19,885 bases of DNA from an uncultured Lachnospiraceae bacterium (GTDB lineage: Bacteria; Bacillota; Clostridia; Lachnospirales; Lachnospiraceae), in assembly GCA_910578825.1 (NCBI GenBank), contig CAJTSB010000047.1, positions 1 to 19,885 on the forward strand, written 5' to 3'. The translations under genes were made by a program, and so were the position numbers. Positions within the stretch are counted from its first letter, which is position 1. Each line of letters begins with the position of its first letter. Positions 14,550 through 19,885 of this stretch are shown here, piece after piece. The notes below the pieces were generated by a model. It was not told where the DNA came from. It did not search any database and saw nothing but the letters and a program-made list of their open reading frames with translations.

Positions 14550-15659
14550 ATGAACGATAAAGAAAAAGAGGTAGCGGATAGGGCATCATTAATAGCTGAT
14601 ATTTTTGCGATTTTACTAAGTGGACCTACAATTTTTGCCCAAATAAACAGTTTTTATAAAAATTTTTCTGAAGACAAACCTTTTCCATTTATAAGTATTT
14701 TGACGGTCGTTTTAACAATAGTCTTTATAATAAATAATTTTTTTCTTCGAAAACAAAATTCCAGGCTTAAGAAAAATGTAAATCATCTGCAACAGGAATT
14801 AGCAGAGAAGGATAAGCAGTTCCATGCGCTGAATAAGCGTTTGGAGACCTGTGAGAATGAATTGAAAGAGCAAACATATATTTTAACAGAAAAGAATGGG
14901 GAATTCGATGCGCTAAACGAGCGCATGGAGGCCTGTAAGGATGTATTTAAAGAGCAAAAGTACACGCCGGCGGGTCATTATCTGATTTATAAAGATGCAT
15001 ACGACAATTTCAGGACAAATTTATGGATTCAGGAATGTGTTCTTGAGGTGGAAATTTTAGAAAAAAATGAAGAAATCCAGGAAGACCGACTTCAATTTAA
15101 ATGGAGATTGGAAGTAATCAATCCTAGTTCGGAACCGGTATACACGGCAAATTTTATTTATTCCGGGGATAAGGATCATAAGATAAGTCCTGAAATTGAT
15201 ATTGAGGTTGGAGGCTCAAATCGGGAGGCAGATACGATGATCATGAACATGGAAGTTCCGGGAGATGATTGTTTTGCAGTGCTTAACTTCGAACATGGGA
15301 TTCCAGGAGAAAAAAAGGCAACAATAAACATTGTGTATGCTTTTACTAAAGATGAGATTATTGAAAAATTTGACAGTATATGGCTAGTCCCGGATGCGCT
15401 GGGTTTTTCCGGTATGGATTCTTTTTGTATTCGATTTTACAGTAACGAAAAAAATAATTATGCAAACACCAGGGCGGTATTAACGTCTTATAGCCTTAAA
15501 GGAGAATTTAAATGGAAAGATGAAAAGAACTGTCCATTCAAAAGGCTGGACGGCAATAGATATGGATTTGAAGCCAAAAGAAATGAAAAAAATTTGCTCC
15601 GCGATCGCATTTATAAGTTAATATTACCTCCCCAAAAGGAAAAACAGACTAAAAAATAA
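14550..15659 (+). CDS. Membrane-anchored coiled-coil protein of unknown function
   Basis: A 369-residue protein. The start is placed at ATG 14550 behind GGGGAG rather than at 14373, which would place the predicted promoter inside the gene. Two hydrophobic helices lie at about 13-33 and 46-66. A coiled coil (67-138) follows with a tandem duplication of exactly four heptads: EKDKQFHALNKRLETCENEL (86-105) recurs with a 28-residue shift as EKNGEFDALNERMEACKDVF (114-133). Residues 140-369 form a mixed, probably beta-rich domain that I do not recognise. The DNA is visibly more A+T-rich than argS. It stops 26 bases before the YcaO fusion with no terminator, so it is probably co-transcribed. Immunity, scaffolding or sensing at the membrane are possible roles; none is shown by sequence. 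Confidence 0.78.
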   Translation: MNDKEKEVADRASLIADIFAILLSGPTIFAQINSFYKNFSEDKPFPFISILTVVLTIVFIINNFFLRKQNSRLKKNVNHLQQELAEKDKQFHALNKRLETCENELKEQTYILTEKNGEFDALNERMEACKDVFKEQKYTPAGHYLIYKDAYDNFRTNLWIQECVLEVEILEKNEEIQEDRLQFKWRLEVINPSSEPVYTANFIYSGDKDHKISPEIDIEVGGSNREADTMIMNMEVPGDDCFAVLNFEHGIPGEKKATINIVYAFTKDEIIEKFDSIWLVPDALGFSGMDSFCIRFYSNEKNNYANTRAVLTSYSLKGEFKWKDEKNCPFKRLDGNRYGFEAKRNEKNLLRDRIYKLILPPQKEKQTKK

Positions 15660-15685
15660 TTATTTTAGAAAGGTTTCTGATAGAA

Positions 15686-17848
15686 TTGGAAATGAAACAG
15701 ACATTATATCCCATTTGCTGTGCGCATATGCTTTCTCAGACTGACAGCGAGCTGGTTTTTCGGACGCCATCTGGGAAACTTTGCAAATTTAAATCTAATT
15801 CAAAACTGATACTGGAATTGCTGAAAAAAAGTATCGGAACGATATCTGCAGAAGAGATTGCGCATATCATAGAGAGAGAAATGCACATTCCGGCAGCGAC
15901 CGTAAAGGATGCGATAGATGATTTGGTTGTCTGTGAAATCCTTATGGATTCCCGCGAACAGTTTTTGAAATACCATGCATTGACGTATAATCCGCCCAAG
16001 TTTCCGTCAGTTCTGTCTTTGGCGGAAATCGAAGAGCTGACGCAGACCACGCCGGATTATATTGCGAAGGAGCCTGCCGCCGTATATGAGGACACGGATG
16101 CGATATTCATTCCTGTTTTTAACGTATTGTCAAAACGTCATTCCTGCAGGAGTTTCCGGGATATCCCGGTGGAAAAGGAAAAACTATTTGCCATATGCAA
16201 GGCGGCGTATAGTTTCCAGATACGTCCGACGGCATCGGCTGGCGCGTTATTCCCGCTGTCGGTATATGTTATCAATCGGATAGTTTCCGGGCAATTGCCC
16301 GCTGGGTTATACCAGTACGATCCACAGGAAGAAAGGCTGTTATTGTTGGACATTAGCATCTGTTTGGAGCTGCTTGCGTATTCACTTAACGATACCGAAT
16401 GTGTATTTGGCGCTCCCTGCATTTTCTTTGTGGGTGCGGATATTCGCCGGCATATGATAAAGTATGCAAATTCTGGATATCGGTATGTTCTGTTGGAAGC
16501 CGGCCATTCCCTGCAAAATATGACGATAGCGGCGCAGGAATTGGGGCTTGGCGGCGTGGAATACGGCGGGTTTTGTGACGAGGCGGTACGGCGGCTGTTT
16601 CAGATGCCGGAACATATGGTTCCCCTGGCATGTTATGCCTTGGGATATGAAGATACGGAGGGCAGACGAGATGAAATTTTCTTGAAAAAAGAGCGGGAAA
16701 AGCGTATTATAGAGAGAATAGTTCACATAAAAGGATTGGATATCAATTTCTTTTTGCCGGACGAGGAACCGTTTGAACTGTCAAATCGGCGGGTTGTCGT
16801 GTCAAAATTCAAAGATGCGCATGGACGGACGGAATTTGGAACCGGTATCGATCCTGTCTATGGTAGGGCTTATTTAAAAGCAGTGATGGAAACTTATGAA
16901 AGATATACCATAAGCTGCCGTTATTTTGACCGGCTGGAGCGCGCAGATAAACAGAAGGAGAATTATTTGCACCCTGCCGCATATATTCCGTACACAGATA
17001 TTCAGATTGCAGGAAATGGCTTGACAAAATTTTGCAACGAAGATACAATCGAATGGCTACAGGGATATGATTTGGAAGGCAGGAATGTATATGTTCCGGC
17101 GGATTTGTGTTTCGATGTGCCTGGAGGAAATGGGACATTATACCATGTGGCGAATACCAGCGGCTGCGCGGCGCATTTTGATATCAAAGCGGCAGAGCAG
17201 GCTGCGCTGCTTGAATTAATCGAGAGAGACGCCCTGATGAAAAGCTGGTTTTATAAACAGGAGCCATGCAGGATCAGAGAAGACAGCCTGCCAGATGATG
17301 TCAGGCAGCGTATCTGGCAATATCAGGAAAAGGGGATTTCGGTACTCATAGTATCGCTTTTATGCGACTATGCATACGTGGTATTCGTTTGTTCAATAAG
17401 TGATATCGGTCCGCCATATTTTGTATCCGGCGCTGCGGCATCATTTTCTTCTGTAAAAGAAGCGGTGCGAAAGGCGTTTGATGAATGGGAAGCATCTTAT
17501 ATACTGGGCGTGTCAGCAGAAAAAACTATAGCGCCAGAGGAAGTTGTTACACCAAAAGACCATGGGACTCTTTACAGATATACCAATTACAATAGTGAAA
17601 TTGATTATCTGCTGCATGGAATCGAGATTGATAGTTCTGATATCAATGCTGGTAAATGCGGAAATGTCAGGGAGCTTTCTCCTGTGTTTGTAAGATACAG
17701 ATCATTGATAGAGGGAGCTTTTGTGGTAAGAGCATTTTCAAAAGAATTGATTCCTATAAATTTTGGTTTCGGAATGGATTTTTATAGTCACTCTAAAATT
17801 GACAAATCGTTATTGAAGAATAATGGATTTCCACATTTTTTTTCTTAG
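15686..17848 (+). CDS. Fused RRE-like / SagB dehydrogenase / YcaO cyclodehydratase
   Basis: A 720-residue enzyme predicted to install thiazoles in a RiPP precursor. Residues 18-95 resemble the winged-helix RiPP recognition element (PqqD-like) that binds leader peptides. Residues about 140-325 are a SagB/ThcOx nitroreductase: RHSCRSFRD (151-159), catalytic-type Lys259-Tyr260 and YRYVLLEAGHSLQN; this class oxidises azolines to azoles with FMN. Residues about 355-720 are YcaO: AVMETYER (399-406) and EQAALLELIERDA (504-516) supply the ATP and magnesium Glu/Arg residues, with TSGCAA at 491-496. The C-terminus reads FPHFFS and lacks the proline-rich PxPxP end common in azoline-forming YcaOs. No separate C (ThiF-like) protein is present. 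TTG 15686 fits AAAGG at 15669-15673 better than ATG 15692; the start is uncertain by two codons. The precursor gene follows after 12 bases. Confidence 0.85.
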   Translation: MEMKQTLYPICCAHMLSQTDSELVFRTPSGKLCKFKSNSKLILELLKKSIGTISAEEIAHIIEREMHIPAATVKDAIDDLVVCEILMDSREQFLKYHALTYNPPKFPSVLSLAEIEELTQTTPDYIAKEPAAVYEDTDAIFIPVFNVLSKRHSCRSFRDIPVEKEKLFAICKAAYSFQIRPTASAGALFPLSVYVINRIVSGQLPAGLYQYDPQEERLLLLDISICLELLAYSLNDTECVFGAPCIFFVGADIRRHMIKYANSGYRYVLLEAGHSLQNMTIAAQELGLGGVEYGGFCDEAVRRLFQMPEHMVPLACYALGYEDTEGRRDEIFLKKEREKRIIERIVHIKGLDINFFLPDEEPFELSNRRVVVSKFKDAHGRTEFGTGIDPVYGRAYLKAVMETYERYTISCRYFDRLERADKQKENYLHPAAYIPYTDIQIAGNGLTKFCNEDTIEWLQGYDLEGRNVYVPADLCFDVPGGNGTLYHVANTSGCAAHFDIKAAEQAALLELIERDALMKSWFYKQEPCRIREDSLPDDVRQRIWQYQEKGISVLIVSLLCDYAYVVFVCSISDIGPPYFVSGAAASFSSVKEAVRKAFDEWEASYILGVSAEKTIAPEEVVTPKDHGTLYRYTNYNSEIDYLLHGIEIDSSDINAGKCGNVRELSPVFVRYRSLIEGAFVVRAFSKELIPINFGFGMDFYSHSKIDKSLLKNNGFPHFFS

Positions 17849-17860
17849 GGAGGATTTAGG

Positions 17861-18076
17861 ATGGAACAGAAGTTGAAATTTCTGCTTGATGCAGAAATAG
17901 TAGATGACAAAACAGGATTTGAGATGCAGGGCAGCTCGGGTAGAATTACCTATTCGTATCAGGCTTGCGGCGGCGGCGGCGGTTGTGGTTGTGGCGGCGG
18001 CTGCGGCATTTGCGGCGGGGTACGCAGGTATGCAGATAAGAAAACACATACGGTATGTAAGCGGTTAAATCCGTAA
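17861..18076 (+). CDS. Gly/Cys-rich precursor peptide of a thiazole RiPP
   Basis: A 71-residue peptide; ATG 17861 follows GGGAGG that overlaps the end of the YcaO fusion. Residues 1-34 are a polar leader (MEQKLKFLLDAEIVDDKTG...). The core at 36-53 reads CGGGGGCGCGGGCGICGG, with Cys at 36, 42, 44, 48 and 51. A basic follower (54-71) contains Cys66. Gly-Cys steps are preferred substrates of YcaO cyclodehydratases, as in microcin B17. With the SagB domain present, the expected product has up to five thiazoles in the core. There is no GG or other obvious leader-cleavage motif and no peptidase gene. The assignment rests on composition and position. Alternatively it is a small metal-binding protein. 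Confidence 0.82.
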   Translation: MEQKLKFLLDAEIVDDKTGFEMQGSSGRITYSYQACGGGGGCGCGGGCGICGGVRRYADKKTHTVCKRLNP

Positions 18077-18102
18077 ATGAGTTTGTGATTTGGAAATATA
18101 AC

Positions 18103-18158
18103 GCTCTTTTTTGGCAGGGATTAGCATATGAGCATTCTTGCCGAAAAAGGGCATTTTC
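18103..18158 (+). terminator. Long terminator hairpin after the precursor gene
   Basis: GCTCTTTTTTGGCAGGGAT (18103-18121) pairs over about 19 positions, with a few G-U pairs, with ATTCTTGCCGAAAAAGGGC (18134-18152). A short T-run (ATTTTC) follows. It closes the RiPP cassette. Confidence 0.65.
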
Positions 18159-18281
18159 TATGTTATAAAGGTTTGCGTCTGGGCTTAATTGATAGGATGC
18201 AACAGATTATTGCTAGGCATCCGCAGGGAAAAATGGTAGTCTAAGGGTAGTAATAAAAATCTGTCAGGAGGATTACGGTGT

Positions 18282-19241
18282 ATGAAAAAGAGCGTGGGAG
18301 AAAAATTAAAGGAGTGCCGCGGGCAGCGTCAATGGAGCCAGCAGGAGCTTGCCGATAAGCTGCATGTAACCAGACAGGCGGTGTCTAATTGGGAGCGGAA
18401 TAAGACGTTGCCCGATGTATACACATTAAAGGAGATTGCAGCGGTTTTTGATATGACATTGGATGAATATATGGAGGATGCAAGGCAGGCAGAGGTAAAG
18501 ATGCCAAAGACACCGGGCAGGATTGTGGGGGCAACATTCGCATTGATTGTCCTGTACCTGATTGCAGGTGGGATGAGTGATCGTTTGATGGTGGAACTGG
18601 TTATGGAAATGGTGATTATCAGCGTATTCTGTCAGGGATTCGTGCATTTGTGTCTGTCCTATTCTGTAAAAAGTGGAAATTTCACCGGACTGGCAGGATT
18701 TGACAGCAAAGTGGAGTATCGGGTGGAGGAAGTAAAGAAAGTTCTGATACAGATGGATATGCATATCTGCGCTGTTTCTTTCGGGGTGGTTTTACTTCTG
18801 GGAGTCTGTGCTTTACTGGGGGAACGCGAGGCAGAGATTGTCAGTATATGTGCGATGTTGTCTTACGTTCTGGATTATACGCTGGCAATCTGTCTTTATA
18901 ATTACCGAGGGATAGAACGGACGATGGTGAGGGAAAAGGATCAGAAGATGGCAAAGGCCGGTTATGTCTCTCTTATTTGGTTTATGGGCTGGATATTCTT
19001 TGTCTGTGCAGGTATAGCCGTCAAAATGGCGCTGCGTTCCATTGAAAATAATTCGCCGCAGGCCACAGGGATGCTGGGCTGGCTGTTTTTGTCCCTTTTG
19101 GTTACCGTGGCGGAGCTGTTTTTCGAGCAGTACCGTGTGAAAAAAATAATAGGGGCGGATGGAAAGTACCGGCCGGGCAAGGCGTTCTGGATAAGTACCG
19201 TGCTGACTGCAGGGCTTGTGGCGGTCATGTTACTGGCATAG
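18282..19241 (+). CDS. XRE-family regulator with C-terminal membrane domain
   Basis: A 319-residue protein; ATG 18282 follows CAGGAGG. Residues 6-64 are a textbook HTH_3 DNA-binding domain (WSQQELADKLHVTRQAVSNWERNKTLPD). From about residue 82 to the end there are roughly six hydrophobic segments, so the DNA-binding head is tethered to the membrane. This layout is common in Clostridia and Lactobacillales and may couple transcription to membrane stress or antimicrobial compounds. It lies 124 bases after the RiPP terminator and is the nearest regulator to that cassette, but may control itself or other genes. No clear promoter was recognised in the gap. Confidence 0.85.
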   Translation: MKKSVGEKLKECRGQRQWSQQELADKLHVTRQAVSNWERNKTLPDVYTLKEIAAVFDMTLDEYMEDARQAEVKMPKTPGRIVGATFALIVLYLIAGGMSDRLMVELVMEMVIISVFCQGFVHLCLSYSVKSGNFTGLAGFDSKVEYRVEEVKKVLIQMDMHICAVSFGVVLLLGVCALLGEREAEIVSICAMLSYVLDYTLAICLYNYRGIERTMVREKDQKMAKAGYVSLIWFMGWIFFVCAGIAVKMALRSIENNSPQATGMLGWLFLSLLVTVAELFFEQYRVKKIIGADGKYRPGKAFWISTVLTAGLVAVMLLA

Positions 19242-19331
19242 GAAATTTGATTTATTCCTGAAATCTGATACATATTCTGGAAAAAACAGCAGATACTATG
19301 GAAGACAAAACCACAATGAAAGGAGATTTCC

Positions 19332-19517
19332 ATGAACCAGATTTCAGACAAAGAATTATCAGCTTTAAATGATTTGCTCTCCGGGGAAGAACTTCTGATT
19401 AAGAAGTTTCAGGTGCTGGCAGACAACTGCAGTGATACGGAAGTCAAGGCAAAATTTACCGCGATTTCCAATGAGCACAAGGAGCATTTTCGCAACCTGT
19501 ATTCCCAGTTAAGTTAA
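19332..19517 (+). CDS. Small CotF-like spore coat protein
   Basis: A 61-residue helical protein; ATG 19332 follows AAAGGAG. The sequence (LNDLLSGEELLIKKFQVLADNC, then IS-EHKEHFRNLYSQL) matches one half of the ferritin-like two-helix pattern seen in small clostridial CotF-related coat proteins, with the E...H spacing of the family. The second coat-type gene follows 20 bases after its stop, so the pair forms an operon. Such genes are usually read in the mother cell late in sporulation; no SigE or SigK promoter was identified here. The assignment is by family resemblance and neighbour. Confidence 0.72.
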   Translation: MNQISDKELSALNDLLSGEELLIKKFQVLADNCSDTEVKAKFTAISNEHKEHFRNLYSQLS

Positions 19518-19537
19518 TCAATCATTAGGAGGAGACT

Positions 19538-19813
19538 ATGCAGCAGTCATTTTATTCAGAAAAAGAAATGTTTGCGGATGCGCTGACCGCAGAAAAAACA
19601 GCCACAACCCTTTACAACACATTTTCCAATGAATGTGTCCATGACAATGTAAGAAATGCGATTCTTGATTGCCTGGAAAAAGAGCACAATATCCAGAAAG
19701 AAGTGTTCACTATGATGCATGACAGAGGCTATTATCCGACGCCTTCTGCGGAGACTCAGAAAGTAGATGAGGCAAAACAGAAATTCAGCGAGTGTATGCA
19801 GAAATTCCAGTAG
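19538..19813 (+). CDS. CotF-family spore coat protein
   Basis: A 91-residue protein; ATG 19538 follows TAGGAGGAG. The core pattern FADALTAEKTATTLYNTFSNEC, ILDCLEKEHNIQKEVFTMMHDRGYYP is characteristic of CotF-related coat proteins: helix, EEH-type acidic-His turn, then M...G-Y-YP. The tail (74-91) is polar. It is coupled to the smaller coat-type gene upstream and ends at a terminator. Its presence supports an endospore-forming lineage, which matters for reading the broken sigG. Confidence 0.82.
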   Translation: MQQSFYSEKEMFADALTAEKTATTLYNTFSNECVHDNVRNAILDCLEKEHNIQKEVFTMMHDRGYYPTPSAETQKVDEAKQKFSECMQKFQ

Positions 19814-19817
19814 AATT

Positions 19818-19840
19818 CTGTCTGGTCAGACAGGTTTTGT
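19818..19840 (+). terminator. Terminator after the coat protein pair
   Basis: CTGTCT (19818-19823) and AGACAG (19828-19833) pair around loop GGTC, followed by GTTTTGT. The stem is short, so termination may be completed by the second hairpin downstream. Confidence 0.55.
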
Positions 19841-19850
19841 AATACAAGAA

Positions 19851-19873
19851 AGAATCCTGCTTTGCAGGATTCT
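19851..19873. terminator. Second hairpin near the window end
   Basis: AGAATCCTGC (19851-19860) and GCAGGATTCT (19864-19873) form a perfect 10-bp stem around TTT. GC-rich sequence follows to the window end, so a T-run cannot be assessed. It may be a terminator of this operon or of a convergent gene outside the window. Confidence 0.5.
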
Positions 19874-19885
19874 CCGCCTGCGGCG

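Noticed and set aside
17810..18049. 79-codon - strand frame with an Ala/Thr-rich stretch
   Set aside because: The Ala and Thr runs are simply the reverse of the Gly/Cys codons of the precursor core; there is no binding site.
18128..18244. 38-codon + strand frame (MSILAEKGHFLCYKG...) after the precursor
   Set aside because: Its first codons lie inside the terminator hairpin and composition gives no support; a second precursor was considered but there is no Gly/Cys core.
1..19885. CRISPR arrays, tRNA or rRNA genes, transposases
   Set aside because: No regularly spaced repeats, cloverleaf, rRNA segment or transposase frame was recognised on either strand by reading; a covariance-model scan was not possible.

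Overview
The window looks like chromosomal DNA from an endospore-forming Firmicute, most likely a gut Lachnospiraceae or a close clostridial relative. The reasons are the strong AGGAGG-type ribosome binding sites, the sporulation genes (a sigG fragment and two CotF-like coat proteins), the surface protein with MBG-like and BspA-type leucine-rich repeats, and the family assignments of the other genes. These are read from the sequence and from memory of the families; no search was run. Every gene except the sigG fragment is on the + strand.

Left part (1-8753): the tail of an upstream gene, a large secreted SGNH/GDSL esterase with several domains, a methyl-accepting chemotaxis protein, a TfoX N-terminal-domain protein, a LytTR response regulator with its GHKL sensor kinase, and a ZIP metal transporter. 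This is mostly environmental sensing and polymer or metal acquisition.

Middle (8754-10870): a 57-residue protein, a strong hairpin and a large serine recombinase. The recombinase ends 19 bases from an abruptly truncated sigG, the gene for the late forespore sigma factor. SigG matches its family through residue 97 (...FSTYAVPM) and then runs into unrelated sequence. The convergent layout is the one known for the skin element in Bacillus subtilis sigK, but here the interrupted gene is sigG. The C-terminal half of sigG is not recognisable in this window. The fragment keeps its ribosome binding site and a SigF/SigG-like promoter.

Right of the junction (10875-14262): a charged coiled-coil protein, a possible 53-residue protein, a DapF-like epimerase in which both catalytic cysteines are serine, and ArgS. 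A perfect 29-bp palindrome covers the dapF stop codon, and argS has its own likely promoter.

Far right (14471-18158): a compact candidate RiPP cassette. A membrane-anchored coiled-coil protein is followed 26 bases later by a 720-residue protein that appears to fuse an RRE-like winged helix, a SagB-type azoline dehydrogenase and a YcaO cyclodehydratase. Twelve bases after that comes a 71-residue peptide with a Gly/Cys core (five Cys in 16 residues). This looks like a minimal thiazole-forming system with no visible separate C protein, transporter or protease. It ends in a long terminator hairpin. An XRE-type regulator with a membrane domain and two CotF-like spore coat proteins follow.

The strongest candidates for something undescribed are the interrupted sigG with its recombinase and the fused RRE-SagB-YcaO enzyme with its Gly/Cys precursor.
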